This document shows positions 1-8,400 of a DNA stretch of 27,405 nucleotides, in pieces. The stretch is taken from the NCBI GenBank assembly GCA_965370045.1, contig CBDUSI010000061.1, forward strand, positions 1-27,405. Direction: 5' to 3'. Source of the stretch: CAZONU01 sp965370045 (GTDB taxonomy: Bacteria > Planctomycetota > SZUA-567 > JAKLDR01). Below the pieces are notes generated by a model. It saw nothing but the letters and a program-made list of their open reading frames with translations, was not told the origin of the DNA and did not search any database. Numbering within the stretch: the first letter of the stretch is position 1; each line of letters opens with the position of its first letter. Made by a program: the position numbers and the translations under genes.

Positions 1-1
1 C

Positions 2-466
2 GCGGTGCGCGACTATGAGCATGTGATTGTTCGCAGGGCCGGCGCGGAGCGGACAAGTCAGGGCGGCTGGGAAGGCCCGGTCGCCATCCCCGGGGAAACC
101 GAGTTGCCGACGGGAGTCCTGCGCGTCGAGCGTGTGGCGCGCGCCGACTTCGACCTGGCCGTGTTCTGCAAGACGAAATCCGCGAATGAAGAGGTGTTCG
201 ACGCGCGGCTGTTCACGCAAGAGGAGCCCGTCTGCCGCACGCGCCTCCCGGGCAACCGCTTTCACCCCCTGGGCGCGGACGGCGAGCGCAAGCTCAAGGA
301 GTTCTTTATCGACGCCAAGGTGCCCCAGGCCGCGCGCGACTCCGTGCCGCTCCTGGTGCTCGGCGGGGAGATCCTCTGGGTGGTCGGCCATCGCCTGGCC
401 GAGAAGGCCCGGGTTTCAGACGGTGCCGCCGAGCTGATCAGAATGGAATTCGTGCCGGAAGGATAA
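2..466 (+). CDS. tilS: tRNA(Ile)-lysidine synthetase TilS, C-terminal part (5' end outside window)
   Basis: TilS attaches lysine to the wobble cytidine of tRNA(Ile) CAU so that it reads AUA codons. The reading frame is open to the left edge, so the N-terminal PP-loop ATPase half is missing and only about 154 residues are seen. The visible part matches the TilS C-terminal domain: FHPLGADGERKLKEFFIDAKVP, RDSVPLLV, and GEILWVVGHRLAEKARV are the usual landmarks of that domain. The GTG at position 5 is most likely an internal valine and not the start. The TAA stop overlaps the ATG of the next gene by one base (TAATG), so the two may be translationally coupled. I am confident of the family; nothing can be said about the catalytic half. 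Confidence 0.9.
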   Translation, partial: AVRDYEHVIVRRAGAERTSQGGWEGPVAIPGETELPTGVLRVERVARADFDLAVFCKTKSANEEVFDARLFTQEEPVCRTRLPGNRFHPLGADGERKLKEFFIDAKVPQAARDSVPLLVLGGEILWVVGHRLAEKARVSDGAAELIRMEFVPEG

Positions 467-1830
467 TGGAAATGGCGGAAGGTGATAATAAGGTACTGGC
501 AATCAAGAACAAGAAGCACGGCTGCCTGATGAAAGCTTCCTTGATTCTCCTGGCGCTGTTCGCTGTCGTGGCGGGCGGCTGGGCGATCTACATCCATCGC
601 AAGCAAACAAGACTCTCCGAACACGTCACTGAACTCCTGGCGGAGTTGGACGAATCACGACCCAGAATATCAGATGACGAGAATGCCGCGCCTCTCTATC
701 GCGAGGCCCTTGAGAGGATAACCGACAGGGAACTGGCGAAGAAGCTCGCCCGGACGGACAGCGATGAACCCCGCAATTGGGGAACTCCCGAGGTCGCACG
801 CTTCCTGCAAGACAATGCCGAGAGCCTTGCCCTAATCAAGAAGGCCGTTGGTCTGCCACGCTGCGTATTCCGAACTGACCTTTCCCGTGGCATCGTCAGC
901 GACTCCGAAGAAGATGCGTCGCGGGTATTCATAGCCCTAATGTGGAAGATTAGGACATGGCACGCCATCCGCACAAGCAAACAGGCCGCAGGTATTGATG
1001 AGGCGCTCACCTTGTTGCCTTTGGCGAAGCATTTGTCCCAAGACGGCTCGCTGTTGGGACGGATGATGGAGGATGCTTGCGTCGCTTGGGCTGCCGAGAT
1101 GCTCGAATGGCTTCTCGCCAACCGCGACATGACCAAAGCGGATATTGAGCGCGCCATGCTCCGCTTGGCCGAATACCGAAAAGCCCGCAAACCCTTCCCG
1201 GCATTGCTGGCGGTGGAGAAGGCTCTCATGCTGGTCACTCTTGAGCGAGTGATCTCCGGAAAGGACCCGCTGGCGAACATCTCGCACAAGGCGCCCACCG
1301 AGAAAGAGCATAACTTCAGCAATCGGATAACGTTCTTCGCGAAGTGGACGGGATTGGCCTTCAAGGATGCCGACAACCTAGAACGCAACTACGACCGGCT
1401 CATTCTGGCCGCCGAGCTTGCGGACAGCGAGGGCTTGTCGCCCATCAATGAATTCTGGAGCCGGCTCAAGCAGGAAGGCTTCCGGGGAAACATGATTCTT
1501 CGGGGCAACGTGTGGTCAATGATCATGCTTCCCAGCACCTGTGCGGCGGCAAGGTTATCGGTAGCCCACTCCGCCCTGCCGGACCTCGCCCGACTCGGGT
1601 TCGGATGCCGGCTCTACAGAATGAAACTCGGCGCCTATCCCGAAAAGCTAAGCGACCTGTCCAAGAGCTTCCCCGAGCACTTCAAGAAGCTGCCGCTGGA
1701 CCCCGTTACAATCAGGCCCTTCCATTACAAGAAAACGACCTCGGGCTGCAGGATTTGGAGCCCAGGCCCCGATCTCCAGGATGACGGCGGCACTCGCGAG
1801 GACGACATCATCTTCGAGTTGAAGCGCTAA
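466..1830 (+). CDS. Membrane-anchored hypothetical protein with GspG-like C-terminal tail
   Basis: A 454-residue protein of unknown function. A basic, lysine-rich N-terminus (residues 10-23) precedes one hydrophobic segment at about 24-44, so the protein is probably inserted with most of its mass outside the cytoplasm. The middle (about 45-370) is helix-rich with no motif I recognise. The last 75 residues read YRMKLGAYPEKLSDL, then LPLDPVTIRPFHYKK, then a segment with SPGPDLQDDGG. That pattern resembles the C-terminal calcium-loop region of type II secretion pseudopilins such as GspG, and similar tails occur in many planctomycete hypothetical proteins. The start overlaps the tilS stop. A second ATG at 472 is in frame and sits about nine bases after GGAAGG, so it could be the true start. 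Base composition looks less GC-rich than the flanking genes, hinting at a different origin. Confidence 0.7.
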   Translation: MEMAEGDNKVLAIKNKKHGCLMKASLILLALFAVVAGGWAIYIHRKQTRLSEHVTELLAELDESRPRISDDENAAPLYREALERITDRELAKKLARTDSDEPRNWGTPEVARFLQDNAESLALIKKAVGLPRCVFRTDLSRGIVSDSEEDASRVFIALMWKIRTWHAIRTSKQAAGIDEALTLLPLAKHLSQDGSLLGRMMEDACVAWAAEMLEWLLANRDMTKADIERAMLRLAEYRKARKPFPALLAVEKALMLVTLERVISGKDPLANISHKAPTEKEHNFSNRITFFAKWTGLAFKDADNLERNYDRLILAAELADSEGLSPINEFWSRLKQEGFRGNMILRGNVWSMIMLPSTCAAARLSVAHSALPDLARLGFGCRLYRMKLGAYPEKLSDLSKSFPEHFKKLPLDPVTIRPFHYKKTTSGCRIWSPGPDLQDDGGTREDDIIFELKR

Positions 1831-1883
1831 CCCGCCCCGTTTCACGTCCATGCGCCGCCCCGCCCGGCGCCGCCGCACTACGC

Positions 1884-1912
1884 TTGACAGCCCTCTCGCC
1901 GCCCGATAGCAT
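1884..1912 (+). promoter_or_regulatory. Sigma-70-like promoter of the serine/C1 operon
   Basis: A perfect -35 box TTGACA (1884-1889) is followed by a 17-base spacer and TAGCAT (1907-1912), which keeps four of six -10 positions. It lies in the 250-base gap before the DUF1015 gene. It predicts a leader of about 160 bases with only modest hairpins (for example TCGCC/GGCGA around 2022-2035). I could not recognise any known riboswitch in the leader. Confidence 0.6.
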
Positions 1913-2080
1913 CCCTCCAGTCAAGCCGGGGATGGGATCTGGCGAACATCTCGGCTGTCCGTTTGCTGCACGTCCCTCGCCGGGGGCGCAATGGGCGCGT
2001 CGGGTCCCCGCTGAATCGCCGTCGGGCGAATCCGGCCGCACCCAGCCCCAGAGCGCGAGGAAGAATCTAGGGGGCAGGTC

Positions 2081-3388
2081 GTGGCCGAAATCAGCGCTTT
2101 CGGAGGACTCCGCTACAATCTCGAAAAGGTCGGGGGGCTCGACAAAGTATTCGCCCCGCCCTATGACGTCATCGACAAGAAGATGCGCGCGGCGCTCTTG
2201 GCCGGCAGCGAATACAACATCGCGCGGATCACCAAGAGCCCCGAGGCCGAGAACGAGCCGGAAGAGACGCGCTACTCGACGGCGGCGAAGCTTCTCAAAG
2301 AGTGGCGCGCCAGCGGCGCCCTCGTCGCGGAAAGCGCGCCGGCCCTGTACGCGTACGAAGAGGAATTCAGCGTCAGTGGAAAAACCTACCGGCGCCTGGG
2401 ACTGGTTGCCGGCCTCAAGCTGGTGGAGTTCGGCCAGGGGGTCCACGCCCACGAGGAAACCCTCAGCGGCGCCAAGGCCGACAGAAGGCTGCTCCTGGAG
2501 CAGACCCGCACGCACCTCGGCCAGATATTCGGCATCTACCCGGACGAGGCCGGGAGCGTCAACGCCGCGATCCGCGAGGCGGTCGCCGAGAAGTCTCCCG
2601 ACGAAGAGGCCGCCGATGACGAGGGCGTGGTCCACCGCCTGTGGGCGGTAACCGACCAGGCGGCGATAGGGAAGATCAAGAAACTGCTCGCCGACAAGGA
2701 CGTCTTCATCGCCGACGGCCATCACAGGTATGAAACCGCGCTGAAGTACTCCCGCGAGCACCCCGAGCTGCCCCGCGCGGCGAACGTGATGGCCACGCTG
2801 GTGGCGCTCTCCGACCCGGGCCTGGTGGTGCTGCCCACCCACCGGCTGGTCCACAGCCTGCCGGACTTCGACCTCGAAAAGCTCGAGGCGGCGCTGGAGG
2901 AGCATTTCCGGGTCCAGCGCTTCGTGTTCAGGAAGGGCGGCCGCGACGGGCGGCTGAGCTCGCTCCTGGCGCGCATGGCCGGTCACCGCGCGGCCGGCGA
3001 GAACGCCTTCGGGCTCTACGGCGGCGGCGATCACTTCTCGCTGCTGGTCCTCAAGGACCCCGGTAGCATGAAGGCCGCCGAGCCGGATCACGGAGAGGCC
3101 TGGCGCAAGCTGGACGTCGCCGTGCTCCACTCGCTGATCCTCGACCGGCTCCTGGGCATCGACCGGGAGAAGCTCGCCGCCAAGACCAATCTGTTCTACC
3201 TCAAGGACACCGGCGAGGCGGTCGCGCGCATCGACGCCGGCGAGGCCCAGTGCCTCTTCATGATGAACGCCACCGGCGTGAGCGAGGTCGCCGAGGTGGC
3301 CGGCACCGGCGAGAAGATGCCCCAGAAGTCCACGTTCTTCCACCCCAAGATCTTCACCGGCATGGTGCTGCTGCCGCTGGAGGACTAG
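2081..3388 (+). CDS. DUF1015 (COG4198) family protein, possible free-serine kinase
   Basis: A 435-residue soluble protein of the DUF1015 family. Family landmarks are VFAPPYDVID (23-32), a Tyr-rich PALYAYEEEF stretch (87-96), HEETLSGAKADR (124-135), HRLWAV (185-190) and IADGHHRYETAL (210-221). DUF1015 genes often sit beside serine-pathway genes, and here it opens the operon with the aminotransferase and SerA. The DGHHR core (212-216) resembles the phosphate-binding motif of ParB/Srx-fold free-serine kinases such as archaeal SerK. From this I infer, without proof, a role in converting serine and phosphoserine into each other. The GTG start at 2081 is chosen because AGGGGG lies about eight bases upstream and the protein begins at the family's usual N-terminus. 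Family assignment is firm; the activity is open. Confidence 0.88.
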   Translation: MAEISAFGGLRYNLEKVGGLDKVFAPPYDVIDKKMRAALLAGSEYNIARITKSPEAENEPEETRYSTAAKLLKEWRASGALVAESAPALYAYEEEFSVSGKTYRRLGLVAGLKLVEFGQGVHAHEETLSGAKADRRLLLEQTRTHLGQIFGIYPDEAGSVNAAIREAVAEKSPDEEAADDEGVVHRLWAVTDQAAIGKIKKLLADKDVFIADGHHRYETALKYSREHPELPRAANVMATLVALSDPGLVVLPTHRLVHSLPDFDLEKLEAALEEHFRVQRFVFRKGGRDGRLSSLLARMAGHRAAGENAFGLYGGGDHFSLLVLKDPGSMKAAEPDHGEAWRKLDVAVLHSLILDRLLGIDREKLAAKTNLFYLKDTGEAVARIDAGEAQCLFMMNATGVSEVAEVAGTGEKMPQKSTFFHPKIFTGMVLLPLED

Positions 3389-3445
3389 CGAGGCGAACTC
3401 ATCCGGGCGAATGGAACGCCCGGGGGCAACATTAAGGAGTAAGCG

Positions 3446-4525
3446 ATGCCCAAGCTCTTCATCCCCGGACCGGTCGACGTTGGCGAGGACGTGCTGGCGG
3501 CCATGGGCAACGCGCCCATCGCCCACCGCACCAAGGACTTCGAGGCGCTCTACGCCAGCGTGCAGGAGAAGCTCTGCAAGATTCTCTACACGGGGGGGCC
3601 GGTGTTTCTCTGCACCAACTCCGCCACCGGAGTGTGGGAGGCGGTGGCCCGCTGCTGCACGGCGAAGAAGGCCCTGGTGGCCTGCTGCGGTGCCTTCAGC
3701 GACCGCTGGTTCGAGGTCTTCGGCTGGAACGGCAAGGCCGCCGACCAGATCAAGGTGGACTGGGGCAAAGCTGTAAGCGCCGAGATGATCGCCGACGCCC
3801 TGAAGAAGGGCGACTACGACTGCTTCGCCATGGCCCACAACGAGACCTCCACCGGCGTGATGCACCACATGGAGGAGATCGCGGAGGTCATGAAGGACTT
3901 CCCCGACGTGATCTGGGCGGTGGACGCGGTCAGCTCCCTGACCGGCGTGAAGATCGAGGTCGACAAGCTGGGCGTCGACGTGATCCTGGCCAGCGTGCAG
4001 AAGTGCTTCGGGATTCCCCCGGGCTTCGCGGTCGCGGCGGTCAGCGCGAAGGCGCTGTCGCGCTCCAAGGAGGTCGAGAACCGCGGCTACTACTTCGACT
4101 TCCAGGCCATGCTCAAGTACCACGCCAAGAATCAGACCTTCTCCACCCCGTCGGTCAGCCACATCTTTGCGCTCGAGAAGCAGCTCGACAAGATGATGGC
4201 CGAGGGCCCCGACGCGCGCTTCGCGCGCCACAAGGAGATGGCCGCCTTCGTCCAGAAGTGGGCGCTGGACAACGGCCTCGGGATATTCCCGCAGGAGGGC
4301 TACTGGTCGGACACCCTCGCCGTAATCACCAACACCAAGGAGATCGACATCGTCGAGCTCAACAAGTTCCTGCTGGCCGAGAAGGACGCGATCCTGGCCA
4401 ACGGCTACGGCAAGCTCAAGGGACAGACCTTCCGCATCCCGCACATGGCCGACCTGACCATGGGGGACATGCGGGACATCACCACCTGGATCGAAGAGGG
4501 CGCCAAGAAGCAGGGGAAGTGGTGA
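3446..4525 (+). CDS. Class V PLP-dependent aminotransferase, probable phosphoserine aminotransferase
   Basis: A 359-residue cytoplasmic fold-type I PLP enzyme of the alanine-glyoxylate/serine-pyruvate aminotransferase group (COG0075-like). It starts with LFIPGPVDV, typical of this group, followed by HRTKDFEALY (27-36). The aspartate that contacts the PLP ring nitrogen is in VDAVSSLTG (159-167), and the Schiff-base lysine is K186 in ASVQKCFGIPPG. Its place directly before serA suggests that it converts 3-phosphohydroxypyruvate plus glutamate into phosphoserine. It is not the classical SerC subfamily, so serine-glyoxylate or alanine-glyoxylate exchange is an alternative. An AAGGAG ribosome-binding site lies seven bases before the ATG. 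The stop codon is separated from the serA ATG by one base, which indicates coupled translation. Confidence 0.88.
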   Translation: MPKLFIPGPVDVGEDVLAAMGNAPIAHRTKDFEALYASVQEKLCKILYTGGPVFLCTNSATGVWEAVARCCTAKKALVACCGAFSDRWFEVFGWNGKAADQIKVDWGKAVSAEMIADALKKGDYDCFAMAHNETSTGVMHHMEEIAEVMKDFPDVIWAVDAVSSLTGVKIEVDKLGVDVILASVQKCFGIPPGFAVAAVSAKALSRSKEVENRGYYFDFQAMLKYHAKNQTFSTPSVSHIFALEKQLDKMMAEGPDARFARHKEMAAFVQKWALDNGLGIFPQEGYWSDTLAVITNTKEIDIVELNKFLLAEKDAILANGYGKLKGQTFRIPHMADLTMGDMRDITTWIEEGAKKQGKW

Positions 4526-4526
4526 G

Positions 4527-5414
4527 ATGAAAATACTGATCGCCGACAAGTTCAACGATCAACTCCCGAAAGACCTCGCGGAGTTCGGAGAGGTCACCGA
4601 CGACGTCGGCCAGCTCAGCGACGCCGAGGTCCTGCTGGTCCGGTCGAAGACCAAAGCGACTGCTGACTACCTCGCGAAGGCCGCGAAGCTCAAGCTGATC
4701 ATCCGCGGCGGCGTGGGCATCGACAACATCGACCTCGACTACTGCAAGAAGAAGGGCATCATCGTCCGCAACACGCCGCAGGCCAGTTCGCCCGCGGTGG
4801 CCGAGCTGGCCCTGGGCCTGATGCTGTCCTTCGCGCGGAACATCCCCGAGGGCGCCGCGACCATGCAGGCCGGCAAGTGGGAGAAGAAGCGCCTGGGCGG
4901 CACCGAACTCCTGGGCAAGACCCTGGGGCTCATCGGCGCGGGCCGCATCGCCCAGGAAGTCGCCAAGCGCGCCCACGCTTTTGGCATGAAGGTAATCGCC
5001 TTCGAAATTCTGGGGAAGGCGCCCGAGCCCATTGAACTCGTGAACAGCGTTGACGACGTCTTCGCCCGGGCTGACTACATTTCCCTGCACGTGCCGGTGA
5101 CCCCCCAGACTCTGAAGATGATCAACGCCGAGGCCATCGCCAAGATGAAGCCCAACGCGGTGCTGGTCAACACCGCCCGGGGCAAGTGCATCGACGAGGC
5201 CGCACTGGCCGCGGCGCTCGAGGCGGGCAAGATCCGCGGCGCGGCGCTGGACGTTTACGCTTCGGAACCTCCCGAGGGCTCGCCGCTCATCGGCGCGCCC
5301 AATCTCGTCTTGACGCCGCACCTGGGGGCCTCCACCAAGGAGAACATGGTGCGCATCGCCGCCAAAGTAGTCGAGCTCGTGGGCCAGCTCGCCGAGGGCA
5401 AGCTGACCGCGTAG
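4527..5414 (+). CDS. serA: D-3-phosphoglycerate dehydrogenase, short form
   Basis: A 295-residue NAD-dependent 2-hydroxyacid dehydrogenase that oxidises 3-phosphoglycerate to 3-phosphohydroxypyruvate, the first step of serine synthesis. The N-terminal substrate domain contains IIRGGVGIDNID (58-69). The Rossmann fold has GLIGAGRIAQEVA (134-146), where the last glycine of GxGxxG is replaced by alanine. The catalytic residues expected in the family are seen: Arg219 in VNTARG, a Glu in the ASEPPEG loop (about 247-250) and His265 in TPHLGAST. There is no C-terminal ACT or ASB domain, so feedback inhibition by serine through those domains is not expected. It belongs to an operon with the upstream aminotransferase (one-base gap) and the downstream SHMT fusion (64-base gap). 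Confidence 0.93.
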   Translation: MKILIADKFNDQLPKDLAEFGEVTDDVGQLSDAEVLLVRSKTKATADYLAKAAKLKLIIRGGVGIDNIDLDYCKKKGIIVRNTPQASSPAVAELALGLMLSFARNIPEGAATMQAGKWEKKRLGGTELLGKTLGLIGAGRIAQEVAKRAHAFGMKVIAFEILGKAPEPIELVNSVDDVFARADYISLHVPVTPQTLKMINAEAIAKMKPNAVLVNTARGKCIDEAALAAALEAGKIRGAALDVYASEPPEGSPLIGAPNLVLTPHLGASTKENMVRIAAKVVELVGQLAEGKLTA

Positions 5415-5428
5415 GGAAACGCCAGTCA

Positions 5429-5445
5429 CCAGCATTGGATGCTGG
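5429..5445 (+). promoter_or_regulatory. Perfect stem-loop between serA and the SHMT fusion gene
   Basis: CCAGCAT and ATGCTGG form a perfect seven-base-pair stem with the three-base loop TGG. No T-run follows, so it is not an intrinsic terminator. It stands about 20 bases before the AGGAGG ribosome-binding site of the next gene. It could stabilise or process the operon mRNA; that role is inference. Confidence 0.5.
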
Positions 5446-5478
5446 GAAACGGCTTCGGAGCAGCAGGAGGAACATATC

Positions 5479-8400
5479 GTGCCCAGGAAGCTGATTTCCC
5501 AGGACCTCGGCGCCGCCGATCCGCTGCTGGCCGGATTCCTCGCTGACGAGGATCGCCGCCAGGCGGAGAAGCTGGTCATGATCGCTTCGGAGTCGATCAC
5601 CCCGCCGGCGGTCAGGCAGGCGGCGGACAGCTCGCTTATCAGTCTCTACGCAGAGGGTTATCCCCACCCGCGGATGTCCAAGAGCCCCGAGGGGCACCTG
5701 GCCGACGCCGACTGGTGGCTGGCCCACTACCGCCGCTACTCGGGCAAGCGCTTCTACAAGGGAGTGGAGTTCGCCGACTTCGCCGAGTCGCTGGCCATCC
5801 GCCGCACCGCCCAGGCCTTCGCACCCCCGGGCATCGACCCCGAGGAAGTCTACGTCAACGTCCAGCCGCTCTCCGGCGCGGCGGCTAACAACGCGGTCTA
5901 CGAGGCCTTCCTGGAGCCGGGCGACAAGGTCATGGGCATGGAACTGGCCGGTGGCGGGCACCTGACCCACGGCTCGCCGGTGAACCGCTCGGGCAAGCGC
6001 TACCAGGTGGTCTCCTACCGGATGGACCCGGCCAGCGGCAGGCTGGACTACAAGGCCCTGGCGGCCATGGCCGCCGCCGAGAGACCCAAGCTGCTGATTG
6101 CCGGGTTCTCGGCCTACCCCTGGAGCGTCGACTGGCGCCGGCTGCGCGAGGTGGCCGACGCCGCCGGACCCGACTGCATCTTGCTCGCCGACATCGCCCA
6201 CACCGCCGGGCTGGTGGCCGCCGGGTGCTACCCCAACCCGGTGGGCATCGTCGACGTGACCAGCTTCACGACCCACAAGACGCTCTGCGGACCGCGCGCG
6301 GCGGTGCTGATAGCCACCGACCCGGAGAAAGCCTGCGCGCTGGACACCGCGGTCTTCCCCGGCGAGCAGGGCGGTCCGCACGTCAACGCCATCGCCGCGG
6401 TGGCGGTGGCCATGCGCACCGCGCGGACCGAGGCCTTCCAGCACCTCATGTCCCAGGTCGTCGAGAACGCCGCGGCGCTGGCCGCGGGCCTCGAGTCGCG
6501 CGGCCTCAAGCTGGCCTACGGGGGCACCGACACGCACATGCTCCTGGTGGACCTCAAGGGCCTGGCCGAGAAGGGCCGGGAAACGCTCAGCGGGGAGATC
6601 GCCTCGCGCATCCTGGACCTGGCCGGCATCGTCTCGAACAAGAACACCATCATCGGCGACGAGAACGCCTACCACCCCTCGGGCCTGCGCCTGGGGACCA
6701 CCTGGCTCACCCAGCGCGGGCTGGGCCCCCAAGACATGGAAGCCATAGCCGGCGTCGTCGCCGACGTGCTGCAGGGCATCAGCCCTTTCCACTATGTGGG
6801 CACCAAGAATCCCATCGGCCGCGGCAAGCTGGAGCGCGAACTCCTGACCGCGGCGCGCGCCCGGGTGAAGAAGCTGGTCAAGAAGTGCGCGCCCTATCCG
6901 GCGGCGGAGCCAGCGCCGGCGCCCCGGGGGGAATACATCGAACTGGTCGGCGAGCGCGCCCAGCTGATGCTCCAGGAGGCGGGCACCGCCAACGTCATGG
7001 AGGTCGCGCCCGGGCAGAGCGCCGTCACTCAGTTCATCGGCCCCGAGGGCGTGCCCCTGGCGGTGGCCGTCGCTGCCCACGTTGGCAGCGACCGCTGGCT
7101 GCTGGCCGCCGGCGGTGAGCTCGGCGACCTTTACGACTACCTCCGCGATCTCTCCGACGGCTACGTCTTCTTCGACCACGAGCAGGACATCTACTCCAAG
7201 ATCGCCGGCCCGGTGCGCATACAGAGAGCCGGGTCCGGGGCCCTGAAGGGCCTGCCCAAGGCCGCCGCCGCCGCGCTGCGCGACGCGGCCAAGAACTCCC
7301 CGCTGGTCCGCGAGGCCCAGGTGGCGCCGGAGAAGCCCTACTTCGCGGGCGTCCGCCGCGCCCGGGAGAAGGCCGGAGCGCCGCCGAAGCGCGTCAAGTA
7401 CGTGCCGCCGACCCACGAGCCGCCCCTCAGGCAGACGCCCCTGTACGCGGAGCACCTCAAGATCAAGGGCGCGCGCATCGTGCCCTTCGCCGGTTGGCAG
7501 ATGCCGGTGTGGTACACCTCCATCGGAGAGGAGCACCGCGCGGTGCGCGAGCGGGCCGGGGTATTCGACGTCTCGCACATGGGGGTGTTCGACGTGCGCG
7601 GCCCGGGGGCCTGCCGCTTCCTGGACCTGGTCACCACCAACTACGTCCCGCGCATCGAGCCGGGCACCGCGGCCTACTCGTACCTGCTGGCCCCCGACGG
7701 TCTGGCCATCGACGACGTGCTGGTCTACTGCCTGGGCCGCGAGCACTACATGCTGATCGTCAACGCGGTCAACGCCGAGAAGGACTTCGCCTGGCTGCAG
7801 GCCCTCTCCGCCGATCCCGGCCGCTGGGCGCTGGACGACCTCGAGCCCTGGCCCCGGCTGGACGCCGACGCCGAGGTCCGCGACCTGCGGGCCGAGAGCT
7901 CCGGCGACGACCGCCGCGTGGATCTCGCCCTCCAGGGACCGCGCTCCCTCGACGTGCTGGTGAAGCTGGCCGACAACGCCAACGACGGCCGCAAGCTCCG
8001 GAACCTGCGGCGCAACGAGCTGGTCCCGGTAAGCCTGGCCGGGCGCCCCGCCCACGTGGCGCGCACCGGTTACACCGGCGAGCCGATGGGCTTCGAACTC
8101 TACCTGCATCCCGACTGGGCCCCGGGGCTCTGGAACGCAGTGCTCGGCGAGGGCGTCACGCCCTGCGGCCTGGGCGCGCGCGACTCGCTGCGCACCGAGG
8201 CGGGCCTCCCGCTCTACGGTCACGAGTTGGCCGGGAAGCTGGGCATCAGCCCGGCGGGCGCCGGCTACGGCGCGTTCGTCAAGCTGCACAAACCGTTCTT
8301 CGCGGGGAGGACCAGCTACCTGGCCCGCGAGGAGGCGCGCAAGAGCCAGATCATCCGCTTCCGCCTGGTCGAGAGCGGCGCGCGGATGATCCATCCCGGC

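Noticed and set aside
1913..2080. Glycine, THF or other riboswitch in the serine-operon leader
   Set aside because: The leader is long enough, but I could not find the conserved core of any class I know. A covariance-model search (Infernal/Rfam) would decide.
1808..4555. Long open frame on the minus strand (about 915 codons)
   Set aside because: It is antisense to the DUF1015 and aminotransferase genes, has low-complexity Leu/Gly/His/Val-rich sequence, and results from high GC codon use.
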